Positions 41,909-51,716 of a DNA stretch of 64,000 bases are shown here, in pieces. The notes beneath the pieces are model-generated. The model was not told where the DNA came from, searched no databases, and was given only the letters and a program-made list of their open reading frames with translations. Made by a program: the position numbers and the translations under genes. Numbering within the stretch: the stretch's first letter is position 1; each line of letters starts with the position of its first letter. The DNA comes from Sphingomonas oligoaromativorans (GTDB lineage Bacteria > Pseudomonadota > Alphaproteobacteria > Sphingomonadales > Sphingomonadaceae). The stretch is taken from positions 124,001-188,000 of the forward strand of contig NZ_JAASQK010000005.1 of NCBI RefSeq assembly GCF_011762195.1, read 5' to 3'.

Positions 41909-44323
41909 ATGCGCCTGCGCGCCATCAGCCGTCTTGCCGCCACTGTTGCGACCATGGGCCTCATGGTGCCCCCGTCGGCTGTTTATGCTGCACCGCGTCA
42001 TGCAGCGGCGACTGACAATTCGCTGGCCCACGCTCTCTATAAGGACGCCTCCCAGCCGGTCGAGGCACGGGTCGACGATCTTCTCAAGCGGATGATGCTG
42101 GAGGAGAAGGTCGCCCAGATCACCACCGTGTGGGAGGGCAAGAAGGCCTTTTTCGACGCGCATCTCCAGCTCGATCCGAGCAAGCTCGGCGCGCTCTATC
42201 CCAACGGCATGGGCCAGCTCGCCCGCCCGTCCGACGCGGAAGGGCCGGTCAGCCCGCGCGTCGTCCCCGGCCGCGACGCCCGCCAGACGGTCGCGCTGGT
42301 CAACGGGCTCCAGCATTGGGCGATGACCCAGACGCGGCTCGGCATCCCGATCCTGTTCCATGAGGAAGGGCTGCACGGCTATGCCGCGGTGGGCGCGACC
42401 AGCTTCCCGCAGGCGATCGCGCAGGCTTCCTCCTGGGATCCGAACCTGATCCGCTCGATCGACACGGTGGTGGCGCGCGAAGCCTCGGCGCGGGGCGTCA
42501 GCCTCGTACTCTCGCCGGTGGTCGACGTGGCGCGCGATCCGCGCTGGGGCCGCATCGAGGAGACGTTCGGCGAAGACCCCTATCTGGTCGGTGAGATGGG
42601 CGTCGCGGCGGTGGAGGGCCTGCAAGGCCCCGGCCGCGTGCGGCAGGTGACGCCGGGCCATGTCTTCGCGACGCTCAAGCATCTCACCGGCCATGGCCAG
42701 CCCGAGAGCGGCACCAATGTCGGCCCCGCCCCGATCTCCGAGCGCGAGCTGCGCGAGAATTTCTTCCCGCCCTTCGAAGAGGTGGTGAAGCGCACCGGGA
42801 TCGAGGCGGTGATGGCATCGTACAACGAGATCGACGGCGTGCCCTCCCACGCGAACAAGTGGCTGCTCGGCCATGTGCTGCGCGGCGAGTGGGGCTTCCG
42901 GGGTGCCGTGGTCAGCGACTATTCGGCCATCGACCAGCTCATGAGCATCCACCATATCGCGCCCGACCTCGAAGGCGCGGCGCGTCGTGCGCTCGATGCC
43001 GGCGTCGATTCGGATCTGCCCGAGGGGCTGTCCTATTCCACGCTCACGAAGCAGGTGCGCGAAGGCAAGGTCAGCGAGGCGCAGGTGGACGTCGCGGTGC
43101 GCCGGATGCTGGAGTTGAAGTTCCGCGCCGGCCTGTTCGAGTATCCCTATGCCGACGCCAATCATGCCGTCGCCGTCACCAACACACCCGAGGCGATCGC
43201 GCTGGCGCGCAAGGCCGCGCAGGAATCGATCGTCCTCCTCAAGAATGACGGGATGCTGCCGCTGGCGCTGCCCGCCGCGGGCGCGGCCACCAAGCCCACT
43301 ATCGCCGTGATCGGCCCCAACGCCGCCGTCGCGCGACTGGGCGGCTATTACGGCCAGCCGCCGCACACCGTCTCGATCCTCGACGGGATCAGGGCGAAGG
43401 TCGGCAACCGTGCGAACATCATCTTCTCGCAGGGCGTGAAGATCACCGAGAATGACGACTGGTGGGAGGACAAGGTCACCCTCGCCAGCCCGGCCGAGAA
43501 CGCGAAGCTGATCCGGCAGGCGGTGGAAGCCGCCAAGGGCGCCGACCGTATCATCCTCTGCCTCGGCGATACCGAGCAGACCAGCCGCGAAGGCTGGGCC
43601 GACAATCATCTGGGCGACCGCACCAGCCTCGATCTGGTCGGCCAGCAGCAGGATCTGTTCGACGCGATCAAGGCGCTCGGCAAGCCGGTGACGGTGGTGC
43701 TGCTGAACGGCCGCCCCGCCTCCACCGTGAAGATCGCGGACGAGGCCGATGCGCTGATCGAAGGCTGGTATCTGGGCGAGCAGGGCGGCAACGCCATGGC
43801 CGACGTGCTGTTCGGCGACGTGAACCCCGGCGGCAAGCTGCCCGTCACCATCCCGCGCTCGGTCGGCCAGTTGCCGATGTTCTACAACCACAAGCCCAGC
43901 GCCCATCGCGGTTATCTGTTCGATACCACCAAGCCGCTGTTCCCGTTCGGCTGGGGCTTGAGCTACACCAGCTTCGCGATCTCACCGCCGCGCCTGTCGC
44001 AAAAGACGATCGGCATCGCCGGATCGGTGCAGGTGTCGGTGGACGTGAAGAACACCGGCCAGCGCGCCGGCGACGAGACGGTGCAGCTCTACATCCACGA
44101 CAAGGTGTCGTCGGTCACGCGGCCGGTGAAGGAGCTGAAGGGCTTCCAGCGCGTCACGCTCCAGCCGGGCGAGAGCCGCACGCTCACCTTCACGCTCACG
44201 CCCCACAGCCTCGAAATGTGGAACATCGACATGAAGCGCGTGGTGGAACCCGGCGATTTCGACGTCATGGTCGGCCCCAACTCGGTCGATCTCCAGACGA
44301 CGACGCTGACGGTGGCGGGCTGA
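41909..44323 (+). CDS. Glycoside hydrolase family 3, probable beta-xylosidase
   Basis: Exported enzyme of 804 aa, expected to release xylose from xylo-oligosaccharides. The signal peptide (about 1-30, ending YAA) is followed by the GH3 barrel with the nucleophile aspartate in GAVVSDYSAI and substrate-site motifs FHEEGLHG, RDPRWGRIEETFGEDPYL and KHLTGHGQPESG; then the GH3 C-terminal domain and a fibronectin-III-like domain (VSVDVKNTGQRAGDETVQLY). The context points to xylan, but GH3 members also include glucosidases. ATG 41909 has GAGAGAGG just before it. Confidence 0.92.
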   Translation: MRLRAISRLAATVATMGLMVPPSAVYAAPRHAAATDNSLAHALYKDASQPVEARVDDLLKRMMLEEKVAQITTVWEGKKAFFDAHLQLDPSKLGALYPNGMGQLARPSDAEGPVSPRVVPGRDARQTVALVNGLQHWAMTQTRLGIPILFHEEGLHGYAAVGATSFPQAIAQASSWDPNLIRSIDTVVAREASARGVSLVLSPVVDVARDPRWGRIEETFGEDPYLVGEMGVAAVEGLQGPGRVRQVTPGHVFATLKHLTGHGQPESGTNVGPAPISERELRENFFPPFEEVVKRTGIEAVMASYNEIDGVPSHANKWLLGHVLRGEWGFRGAVVSDYSAIDQLMSIHHIAPDLEGAARRALDAGVDSDLPEGLSYSTLTKQVREGKVSEAQVDVAVRRMLELKFRAGLFEYPYADANHAVAVTNTPEAIALARKAAQESIVLLKNDGMLPLALPAAGAATKPTIAVIGPNAAVARLGGYYGQPPHTVSILDGIRAKVGNRANIIFSQGVKITENDDWWEDKVTLASPAENAKLIRQAVEAAKGADRIILCLGDTEQTSREGWADNHLGDRTSLDLVGQQQDLFDAIKALGKPVTVVLLNGRPASTVKIADEADALIEGWYLGEQGGNAMADVLFGDVNPGGKLPVTIPRSVGQLPMFYNHKPSAHRGYLFDTTKPLFPFGWGLSYTSFAISPPRLSQKTIGIAGSVQVSVDVKNTGQRAGDETVQLYIHDKVSSVTRPVKELKGFQRVTLQPGESRTLTFTLTPHSLEMWNIDMKRVVEPGDFDVMVGPNSVDLQTTTLTVAG

Positions 44324-44353
44324 TTGCGCCCGCCTCGCCAGTGCGACATCATG

Positions 44354-44382
44354 ACGGCCCCCGTGCTTTCCTCGGGGGCCGT
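44354..44382 (+). terminator. Hairpin between the GH3 and transporter genes
   Basis: ACGGCCCCCG (44354-44363) and CGGGGGCCGT (44373-44382) give a perfect 10-bp stem with a 9-nt loop, 31 nt after the GH3 stop and 32 nt before the transporter start. No T-run follows. It could end transcription in part, or shield the upstream mRNA end. Confidence 0.55.
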
Positions 44383-44414
44383 GCGAGCGGCGTCCCCTTG
44401 CCCCTGGTGATCGT

Positions 44415-45689
44415 GTGAACCTGCCTCTTTCCAAACCAGCGGGGCGGGTCCGCTGGATCGTGTGCTCGCTGCTCTTCGCGGCGGTGGTGCTGAGCTATAT
44501 CGACCGGCTCGTGCTGCCCACGCTCAAGCCTGAATTGCAGGCCCGATACGGCTGGAGCGAGACGGGCTATGCCGATCTCGCCATCTGGTTCCAGGGCGCC
44601 TACGGCCTCGCTTATGTGCTGTTCGGGCGGCTGGTCGACCGGGTCGGCGCGCGGATCGGCTATGCGGTGTCGGTGACGCTGTGGACGATCGGCCATATCG
44701 CCCATGCGCTGTTCACCTCGACCACGGGAATGCTGATCGCGCGCATACCGATGGCGATCGGCGAGGCGGGCACCTTCCCCTCCGCGCTCGCCGCCACCAA
44801 CGAATGGTTCCCCAAGCGCGAGCGGGCGCTCGCCATCGGCATCTTCAACGCCGGCTCCAACGTCGGGGCGATCGTGACGCCGCTGGTGGTGCCGATCATC
44901 GCCGTCACCTTCGGCTGGCGCTGGGCCTTCGTCGCGACCGGCGCGCTGACCGCGCTGTGGATCGTGGCGTGGCTCGGCTTCTATCGCCGCCCGCGGGAGC
45001 ATCCCCGCGTCACGACGGAAGAACTTGCGTGGATCGAGAGCGAGCCCATGGAGGCGCAGCGCCCGGTCAAGTGGCGCACCCTGCTCCGCCTGCGCCAGAC
45101 ATGGGCCTATATGGCCGGGCGCTTCCTGATCGATCCGGTGTGGTGGACCTTCCTGTTCTGGCTGCCGGACTTCTTCAACCGTCAATATCATGTGAAGATG
45201 CTGGATTTCGGCCCGCCTCTGGTTGCGGTCTACATCCTCGCCGACGTGGGCTCGGTGGCGGGCGGCTGGTTTTCCTCGCGGCTGCTGGGCCGGGGCATGA
45301 GCGTCAACCGCGCGCGCAAGACGGCGATGTTCGTCTGCGCGCTTTTCGCGCTCCCCATCACGGTGGCGGGCCATGTGCCCGGCATGTGGTGGGCGGTGCT
45401 GCTGATCGGGCTGGCCTGCGCCTGCCATCAGGGCTTTTCCGCGAATGTCTATGCGCTGCCGGGCGATCTCTTCCCGCGCGGCATGGCGGGATCGGTCATC
45501 GGGCTCGGCGGCCTGTCGGGCGCGATCGGAGGGATGCTGATGGCCAAATTCGCGGGTGTCATCCTGGAGACGCTGGGCAGCTACGAGCCGATCTTCGCCG
45601 TCGCCGCCTGCGCCTATCTCGTGGCGCTCGGCGTCGTCCATCTGCTTGTACCGAACTATACGCCCGTCGAACCGGAGCAACTTGCATGA
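44415..45689 (+). CDS. MFS transporter of the hexuronate (ExuT/ACS) type
   Basis: Inner-membrane symporter of 424 aa with about 12 hydrophobic helices. It carries the ACS-type start LSYIDRLVLPTLKPEL, the loop motif GRLVDRVGARIG and MAIGEAGTFPSALAATNEWFP. Beside an alpha-glucuronidase it is likely to take up glucuronate or aldouronic acids, though the substrate is inferred. The start is GTG at 44415; its stop overlaps the esterase start by 4 nt. Confidence 0.9.
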   Translation: MNLPLSKPAGRVRWIVCSLLFAAVVLSYIDRLVLPTLKPELQARYGWSETGYADLAIWFQGAYGLAYVLFGRLVDRVGARIGYAVSVTLWTIGHIAHALFTSTTGMLIARIPMAIGEAGTFPSALAATNEWFPKRERALAIGIFNAGSNVGAIVTPLVVPIIAVTFGWRWAFVATGALTALWIVAWLGFYRRPREHPRVTTEELAWIESEPMEAQRPVKWRTLLRLRQTWAYMAGRFLIDPVWWTFLFWLPDFFNRQYHVKMLDFGPPLVAVYILADVGSVAGGWFSSRLLGRGMSVNRARKTAMFVCALFALPITVAGHVPGMWWAVLLIGLACACHQGFSANVYALPGDLFPRGMAGSVIGLGGLSGAIGGMLMAKFAGVILETLGSYEPIFAVAACAYLVALGVVHLLVPNYTPVEPEQLA

Positions 45690-46909
45690 TCCGCACTGCC
45701 TGCGTCGCCGCCCTCATCGCGCTCACCCCGCTGCCGGCCATGGCCGCGCCACCTCACTGGGTCGGAAGCTGGGCGGCCTCGCAGCAGGTGCCCGAGCCGC
45801 AGAACGCGCTCGCCCCCGCCGACCTCCACGACGCGACGCTGCGGCAGGTGATCCGCCTCAGCGCCGGGGGGAACCGCATCCGGCTGCGCCTCTCCAATGC
45901 GTTCGGCACGCAGCCGCTGGTGATCGACAACGTCCATGTCGCCCACGCCCTGTCGTCCGCTGGAGCGAGGATCGATCAGGCCAGCGACAGGCCGGTGACG
46001 TTCAACGGCCTCGCCAGCGTGACCATTCCGGCGGGTGCCTCCTATCTCTCCGATCCTGTCGCGATGGCCGCCGCGCCGCTCGCCGTGCTCGCCGTCAGCC
46101 TCCATCTTCCCGAGGCGCCCGACCGGCAGACCGGCCATCCCGGATCGCGCAGCACCTCCTATCTCGTCCACGGCAACCAGAGCGCCGCCGCCGATCTCGC
46201 GAACGCACAAAAGGTCGATCATTGGTATCAGCTCGCCGGCATCGAGGTGGAGGCGCCCGCCGCCGCCGGCGCGGTCGTGACGCTGGGCGATTCGATCACC
46301 GACGGCCATGGCGCCACCACCAACGGCAATGATCGCTGGCCCGACAGGCTCGCCGAGCGGCTCCAGGCGACGCCCGCGACGCGTGGCCTATCGGTGCTCA
46401 ATCAGGGGATTGGCGGCAATCGGCTGCTGCTCGACGGGCTCGGCCCCAACGCGCTCGCCCGCTTCGATCGCGACATCCTCGCCCAGCCCGGCGTGCGAAC
46501 GGTGGTGGTGCTCGAAGGCGTCAACGATCTCGGCACCTTCACCCGCGACGCGCCCGCCTCGCCGGAGGGCCACGCCGCGCTGGTGGCGCAGCTCATCGGC
46601 GCCTACCGCCAGATCGTCGAGCGCGCCCATGCGCAGGGCGTGAAGGTAATCGGCGCGACCATCCTGCCTTACGGCGGCAACAGCTATTATCATCCCGATA
46701 CCGCCAACGAGGCCGATCGTCAGGCGATCAATCGCTGGATTCGCGAACCCGGCCATTTCGACGGCGTTGTCGATTTCGACCGGGTGACGCGCGACCCGGC
46801 ACATCCCGACCATCTCCGCCCGGACTTCGATTCGGGCGATCATCTCCACCCCTCGCCCAAGGGCTACAAGGCGATGGCCGACGCGGTGCCGCTGGCGCTG
46901 CTGCGCTAG
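45686..46909 (+). CDS. Exported SGNH/GDSL hydrolase, possible acetylxylan esterase
   Basis: A 407-aa protein with a signal peptide (about 1-20, ending AMAA), an N-terminal beta-sandwich region and a C-terminal SGNH domain: the nucleophile serine in GDSITDGHG, then the blocks GIGGNRLL, EGVNDLG and the catalytic D and H in SGDHLHPSPKGY. Its place in the xylan operon, overlapping the transporter gene, makes removal of acetyl groups from xylan a good guess. Other ester substrates are possible. Confidence 0.86.
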   Translation: MIRTACVAALIALTPLPAMAAPPHWVGSWAASQQVPEPQNALAPADLHDATLRQVIRLSAGGNRIRLRLSNAFGTQPLVIDNVHVAHALSSAGARIDQASDRPVTFNGLASVTIPAGASYLSDPVAMAAAPLAVLAVSLHLPEAPDRQTGHPGSRSTSYLVHGNQSAAADLANAQKVDHWYQLAGIEVEAPAAAGAVVTLGDSITDGHGATTNGNDRWPDRLAERLQATPATRGLSVLNQGIGGNRLLLDGLGPNALARFDRDILAQPGVRTVVVLEGVNDLGTFTRDAPASPEGHAALVAQLIGAYRQIVERAHAQGVKVIGATILPYGGNSYYHPDTANEADRQAINRWIREPGHFDGVVDFDRVTRDPAHPDHLRPDFDSGDHLHPSPKGYKAMADAVPLALLR

Positions 46910-46961
46910 GGCCTACCGCGATTTCCGGGCCGACGGGCCATCCACCCGCTTCGGAATCGCT

Positions 46962-48071
46962 CTAGGCGGTGCGGAAGCGCCAGAGGATGCGGTGTTCATA
47001 GACCTCGCCCGGATCGAGCCGGGCCGAGGGGAAGTCCGGCCGGTTGGGCGTGTCCGGGAAGGGCTGCGGCTCGAGGCATAGCCCATCCGAACGGCGATAG
47101 GCGCGGCCGCCCTTGCCGGTCATCGTGCCGTCGAGGAAATTGCCGGAATAGAATTGCACGCCCGGCGCGGTGCTGTGCAGTTCCAGCACGCGGCCCGAGC
47201 CCGGATGCTCCAGCGTCGCGGCATGGCGCAAGCTGCCGTCGGCGTCGCGCAGGATGAAATTATGATCGTAGCCGCGGCCGAGCAGGAGCTGCTCCTCCGC
47301 GCCGGCCTCGCGGATGCGCGCGCCGACTATTGCACTCTCTCGGAAATCGAAGGCGCCCCCCGCCACCGGGCGACGCTCTCCCGTGGGAATGACACCCGGC
47401 GCCACCGGCAGATAGCGATCCGCCGCGATCGTCAGCTTATGGCCGAGTACAGTCTCGTCCCCGCCCGCGCCGGCAAGGTTGAAATAGCTATGGTTGGTCA
47501 TGCCCACGACCGTCGGCCGATCGGTGGTGGCGCGATAGGTGAGGGCCAGCCCGTCGGCCGACAGGCTGTAGATGGCCTCGGCGCGCAGTGTCCCCGGATA
47601 GCCCGAATCGCCGTCGACGCTCACCAGCGACAGCCGCACGAACGTCGCCTCGCCTCCGCCGATCTCTTCCACCGTCCACATCCGCCGGTGGAAGCCATCC
47701 GGCCCGCCATGGAGATGATGCGCGCCGTCGTTCATCGGCAGGCGATGCTCCACTCCGTCGAGCGTGAAGCGCCCGCCGGCGATCCGGTTGGCGTAACGAC
47801 CGATGGTCGAGCCCAGATAATGGCCTTCGCTGGCGTAGCGCCCGCCCTCGTCGAAGCCGAGCACCACATCCGCCACGCGCCCGTCCCGATCCGGCAGGCC
47901 GAGGGACTGGAGCGTCGCGCCCAGCGTCAGGATGCGCGCGCGGATGCCCCGCCCGTTGTCCAGCTCGATCGCGCCCACCGCCTCGCCCGAGGGCGTCCCG
48001 CCGAAGGGATGGAGCCTCGCCGTCGCAGGCCACGGAACAGGTTTGGCGGGCAAAATCGCGAGCGTCGTCAT
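46962..48071 (-). CDS. galM: Aldose 1-epimerase (mutarotase)
   Basis: A 369-aa beta-sandwich enzyme that interconverts alpha and beta sugar anomers, here probably xylose before oxidation by XylB. It has the family blocks STIGRYANRI, HHLHGGPDGFHRRMW, the catalytic histidine in TNHSYFNLAG and the late glutamate region in CLEPQPFPD. No signal peptide is visible, so it should be cytoplasmic. It faces the esterase gene, with 52 nt between the stops. Confidence 0.92.
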   Translation of the reverse strand: MTTLAILPAKPVPWPATARLHPFGGTPSGEAVGAIELDNGRGIRARILTLGATLQSLGLPDRDGRVADVVLGFDEGGRYASEGHYLGSTIGRYANRIAGGRFTLDGVEHRLPMNDGAHHLHGGPDGFHRRMWTVEEIGGGEATFVRLSLVSVDGDSGYPGTLRAEAIYSLSADGLALTYRATTDRPTVVGMTNHSYFNLAGAGGDETVLGHKLTIAADRYLPVAPGVIPTGERRPVAGGAFDFRESAIVGARIREAGAEEQLLLGRGYDHNFILRDADGSLRHAATLEHPGSGRVLELHSTAPGVQFYSGNFLDGTMTGKGGRAYRRSDGLCLEPQPFPDTPNRPDFPSARLDPGEVYEHRILWRFRTA

Positions 48072-48198
48072 GCGGGGGGCCGAATGTCATGCCAGCCGTC
48101 GCCGGGCAAGGGGGTGCAAGCCGATAGCCGCTCCGCATGGGCCTCAGCAAGGAAATTTATTCCGTCGGCGCAATGATCTCGATTACCGCCTGATAAGT

Positions 48199-48216
48199 TA
48201 TGAACAGTTGTTCATA
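48199..48216. promoter_or_regulatory. 18-bp perfect palindrome in the galM-mucR gap
   Basis: TATGAACA-GT-TGTTCATA is a perfect inverted repeat in the 288-nt gap between the divergent galM and mucR genes. Its TGAACA-N2-TGTTCA core looks like a TetR-family operator. No TetR gene is in the window. It differs from the xylan-locus operator. Confidence 0.6.
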
Positions 48217-48359
48217 TTCGCCTTCGCGATGTTTCGAGGAAAGTTTCTAATTCTTAAGTAGACGGAACTTGATCCATCAGCGCGAATGCGTAGATACACC
48301 CCGCTCAACGGCGCGTATTGTCAGTCGTTGCCGAACACTGGGTGCAGGAGGATCGCGCC

Positions 48360-48845
48360 ATGTCCGAAGAAACGAATACAGAGCTGCTTAGCCTGACGGC
48401 CGATATCGTCGCAGCGCATGTTGCCAACAATCGCGTCGCGACAAATGAGGTGTCGGATCTCATCGCGCAGGTTCATGCCGCGCTCGCCGGCCTCACCGAG
48501 CCGAAGAAGGCGGACGAGCCCGAGCCGCAGCCGGCAGTTCCGGTCCGTTCGTCGATCAAGCACGACTATATCGTGTGCCTGGAAGACGGCAAAAAGCTGA
48601 AGATGCTGAAGCGCTATCTGCGCACCAACTACAACATGACGCCGGAAGAATATCGCGCCAAATGGAAGCTGCCGCGCGACTATCCGATGGTGGCGCCCGC
48701 CTATGCCGAGCAGCGCCGCGGCCTCGCCCGCGCCATCGGCCTCGGCCGCAAGAAGGACGAGGCAGACGCTGCCGCGCCGAAGAAGGCCCCGGCCAAGCCC
48801 CGCGCGCGTCGCACCAAGACGCAGGACGGCGCGACCGAAGCCTGA
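48360..48845 (+). CDS. mucR: MucR/Ros family transcriptional regulator with altered zinc-finger ligands
   Basis: A 161-aa DNA-binding regulator; relatives control surface polysaccharides, motility and cell cycle in alphaproteobacteria. The N-terminal helical part is for self-association. The Ros-type finger region IVCLEDGKKLKMLKRYLRTN followed by MTPEEYRAKWKLPRDYPMVAP is clear. Only one of the four usual zinc ligands is kept: C73, with D76, Y86 and N90 in place of the others. A basic alanine/lysine-rich tail follows. ATG 48360 has a strong AGGAGG site. rpiA starts 14 nt after the stop. Confidence 0.9.
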   Translation: MSEETNTELLSLTADIVAAHVANNRVATNEVSDLIAQVHAALAGLTEPKKADEPEPQPAVPVRSSIKHDYIVCLEDGKKLKMLKRYLRTNYNMTPEEYRAKWKLPRDYPMVAPAYAEQRRGLARAIGLGRKKDEADAAAPKKAPAKPRARRTKTQDGATEA

Positions 48846-48859
48846 TATGCCCGGCCGCC

Positions 48860-49552
48860 ATGGCCGAGAATGATGCAAAGCGGGCGGCAGCCGAAGCCGC
48901 CATCGCCGAGGTCCGCGACGACATGCTCGTGGGCCTCGGCACCGGAAGCACCGCCGCTTATGCGATCGCGGGGCTGGGCCGCCGCATCGCCGGCGGCCTT
49001 CGCATGTCCGCCGTCGCCACGTCGCTCGCCACCGAGACGGCGGCGCGGGCGGCGGGCATCCCCCTCCTCCCCTTCGAGGACGTCTCGCAGGTCGATATCG
49101 CGATCGATGGCGCCGACGAGATCGATCCCGCCTTCCGCGCCATCAAGGGCGGCGGCGGCGCGCTATTGCGGGAGAAGATCGTCGCCGCGTCCGCCCGGCG
49201 GATGATCTGCATCGTCGACGCGAGCAAGACGGTCCGCCAGCTCGGCGCCCATCCCCTTCCCATCGAGGTGCTGCCCTTCGCGCGCAGCTTCGTTTCGGAG
49301 GCGGTGCGCGGACTCGGCGGGGAGCCCCGACTCCGTCTCGGGCCAACCGGCGAACCGGCGCGGAGCGATCAGGGCAATCTCCTGATCGATTGCGTCTTCG
49401 GCCCGATCGCCGACCCCGAAGCCCTCGCCGCCGCCCTCTCCGACATCCCCGGAATGCTGGGCCACGGGCTGTTTCTGCGGGAGATCGACGCGCTGGTGAT
49501 CGGCGGCCCGAACGGCATCGAACGACGCGAAAGAAGCACGACCGTGCGCTGA
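48860..49552 (+). CDS. rpiA: Ribose-5-phosphate isomerase A
   Basis: Interconverts ribose 5-phosphate and ribulose 5-phosphate in the pentose phosphate pathway. The 230-aa protein has the family motifs GLGTGSTAAYAI, DGADEIDPAFRAIKGGGGAL with the catalytic aspartates and lysine, and REKIVAASA. ATG 48860 gives the normal N-terminus. It lies between mucR and tkt, 78 nt before the latter. Confidence 0.94.
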   Translation: MAENDAKRAAAEAAIAEVRDDMLVGLGTGSTAAYAIAGLGRRIAGGLRMSAVATSLATETAARAAGIPLLPFEDVSQVDIAIDGADEIDPAFRAIKGGGGALLREKIVAASARRMICIVDASKTVRQLGAHPLPIEVLPFARSFVSEAVRGLGGEPRLRLGPTGEPARSDQGNLLIDCVFGPIADPEALAAALSDIPGMLGHGLFLREIDALVIGGPNGIERRERSTTVR

Positions 49553-49630
49553 GACCGGAACCGACCCTTGCGTCTCGCCGTTCGAGGGGGCAGAGCGCGC
49601 GCACATTCTGCGCTTCCGGGGACTCGTCTG

Positions 49631-51712
49631 ATGAACGACACCGACACCGCCTTCCGCCCCTCCACGTCCGTGGCGGAGGACGGCTCTCCCGACCGCCTTG
49701 CGATCGACACCATCCGCACGCTGTCGATGGACGCCGTCCAGAAGGCGAACAGCGGCCATCCCGGCACGCCGATGGCGCTCGCGCCCGTCGGCCACGAGCT
49801 TTGGACCAGGTTCCTCCGCTATGACCCCGCGCAGCCGCTCTGGCCGAACCGCGACCGCTTCGTGCTGTCGGTCGGCCATGCCTCGATGCTGCTCTATTCG
49901 CTGCTCCACCTCGCGCAGGTGAAGGAGTTCGACAAGTCGGGCAAGCCGACCGGCCGGCTCGCCGTCACCCTCGACGACATCGAGCATTTCCGCCAGCTCG
50001 ACAGCAAGACGCCGGGCCACCCGGAATATCGCTGGACGACCGGCGTCGAGACGACCACCGGCCCGCTGGGCGCCGGCTGCGGCAACTCGGTCGGCATGGC
50101 GGTCGCCGAGCGCTGGCTCGCCGCGCACTTCAACCGCGAGGGCTTCCCGGTCTTCGAGCATGACGTCTACGCGCTGTGCGGCGACGGCGACATGATGGAG
50201 GGCATCTCGGGCGAGGCGGCGTCCACCGCCGGCCACCTCGGCCTCTCCAACCTCTGCTGGATCTACGACAGCAACACCATCTCGATCGAGGGCCATACCG
50301 ACATCGCCTTCACCGAGGATGTCGCGGCGCGCTTCAAGGCCTATGGCTGGGCGACGCACATCGTCGAGGACGCCAACGACACCGCGGCCCTGGGCCGCGC
50401 GATCGAGGCGTTCAAGGCCGAGCAGGACCGCCCGACCTTCATCCTCGTCAAGTCGATCATCGGCTGGGGCAGCCCCAAGGCGAACAGCGAGAAGGCCCAT
50501 GGCGAGCCGCTCGGAGTCGACGCGATCAAGGCCACCAAGGAAGCCTATGGCTGGCCGCAGAAGGACTTCTACGTCCCCGAGGGCGTGACCGAGCGCTTCT
50601 CGGGCGCGATGACGAAGCGCGCGCAGCCGCTCCGTGAGGCGTGGGAAGCGATGGTCGCGAAGTATCGCACCGCGCACCCGGAACTCGCCGCCGAGCTGGA
50701 CACCATGCTCGCCGGCAAGCTGCCGGAAGGCTGGGCGGACAAGCTGCCTGTGTTCGACGCCGATCCCAAGGGCCTCGCCAGCCGTGACTCGGGCGGCCAG
50801 GCGGAGAACGCCATCGCCGCCACCGTGCCGTGGCTGGTCGGCGGCTCGGCCGATCTCGCGCCTTCCACCAAGACGCTGATCGCCGGCACGGAAGGCTTTC
50901 AGCCGGGCAGCTATGGCGGCCGCAACATGCACTTCGGCGTGCGCGAGCACGCGATGGGCGCGATCGTCAACGGCATGGCGCTCTCCTATCTGCGCAGCTT
51001 CGGGGCGACCTTCCTCGTCTTCTCCGACTATATGCGCCCGCCGATCCGCCTGGCGGCGATCATGGAGCTGCCGTCGATCTTCGTCTTCACGCACGACTCG
51101 ATCGGCGTCGGCGAGGACGGCCCGACCCACCAGCCGATCGAGCATCTCGCCTCGCTGCGCGCCATTCCGGGCCTCGACACGATCCGCCCGGGCGACGCCA
51201 ATGAAGTGACGCAGGCGTGGAAGATCGCGGCCTCGTCGCACGAGACGCCGACCTGCCTGATCTTCTCGCGTCAGGCGCTGCCGACGCTGGACCGCACCAG
51301 GTTCAATTCGGCCGAGGGCGTCGCCAGGGGCGCCTATGTGCTGACCAAGGACGAGGGCACGCCCGATCTGATCCTGATCGCCACGGGCTCGGAACTGAGC
51401 CTCGCGGTCGATGCGGCGGATGCGCTCGCCAAGGACGGCACCAAGGTCCGCGTCGTCTCGATGCCGAGCTGGTATCTCTTCGAGAAGCAGGACAAGGCCT
51501 ATCGCGACAGCGTGCTGCCGCCATCGGTCAAGGCGCGCGTCGCCGTCGAGCAGGCCGGCCCGATCGGCTGGGATCGCTATGTCGGCCCTGACGGCGGGAC
51601 CGTCACCATGTCCAGCTTCGGCGCATCGGCCCCGCTGCCGAAGCTCCAGCAGAAGTTCGGTTTCACCGTCGACAATGTCGTCAAGGTCGCCCGCGAAGTG
51701 ATGGGAAAGTAA
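49631..51712 (+). CDS. tkt: Transketolase
   Basis: Thiamine-diphosphate enzyme of 693 aa of the non-oxidative pentose phosphate pathway. Seen are [15 protein letters not shown] at the N-terminus, the cofactor motif [20 protein letters not shown], the glutamate region in [14 protein letters not shown] and [18 protein letters not shown] in the middle domain, and a C-terminal regulatory domain. ATG 49631 (MNDTDTAF) is preferred to an upstream in-frame start. Five nt separate it from tal-pgi. Confidence 0.95.
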   Translation: MNDTDTAFRPSTSVAEDGSPDRLAIDTIRTLSMDAVQKANSGHPGTPMALAPVGHELWTRFLRYDPAQPLWPNRDRFVLSVGHASMLLYSLLHLAQVKEFDKSGKPTGRLAVTLDDIEHFRQLDSKTPGHPEYRWTTGVETTTGPLGAGCGNSVGMAVAERWLAAHFNREGFPVFEHDVYALCGDGDMMEGISGEAASTAGHLGLSNLCWIYDSNTISIEGHTDIAFTEDVAARFKAYGWATHIVEDANDTAALGRAIEAFKAEQDRPTFILVKSIIGWGSPKANSEKAHGEPLGVDAIKATKEAYGWPQKDFYVPEGVTERFSGAMTKRAQPLREAWEAMVAKYRTAHPELAAELDTMLAGKLPEGWADKLPVFDADPKGLASRDSGGQAENAIAATVPWLVGGSADLAPSTKTLIAGTEGFQPGSYGGRNMHFGVREHAMGAIVNGMALSYLRSFGATFLVFSDYMRPPIRLAAIMELPSIFVFTHDSIGVGEDGPTHQPIEHLASLRAIPGLDTIRPGDANEVTQAWKIAASSHETPTCLIFSRQALPTLDRTRFNSAEGVARGAYVLTKDEGTPDLILIATGSELSLAVDAADALAKDGTKVRVVSMPSWYLFEKQDKAYRDSVLPPSVKARVAVEQAGPIGWDRYVGPDGGTVTMSSFGASAPLPKLQQKFGFTVDNVVKVAREVMGK

Positions 51713-51716
51713 GATC

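Noticed and set aside
46910-46961. Inverted repeat GCGATTTCC/GGAATCGC between the esterase and galM.
   Set aside because: Arms do not match in length and the loop is long; too weak to list as a terminator.
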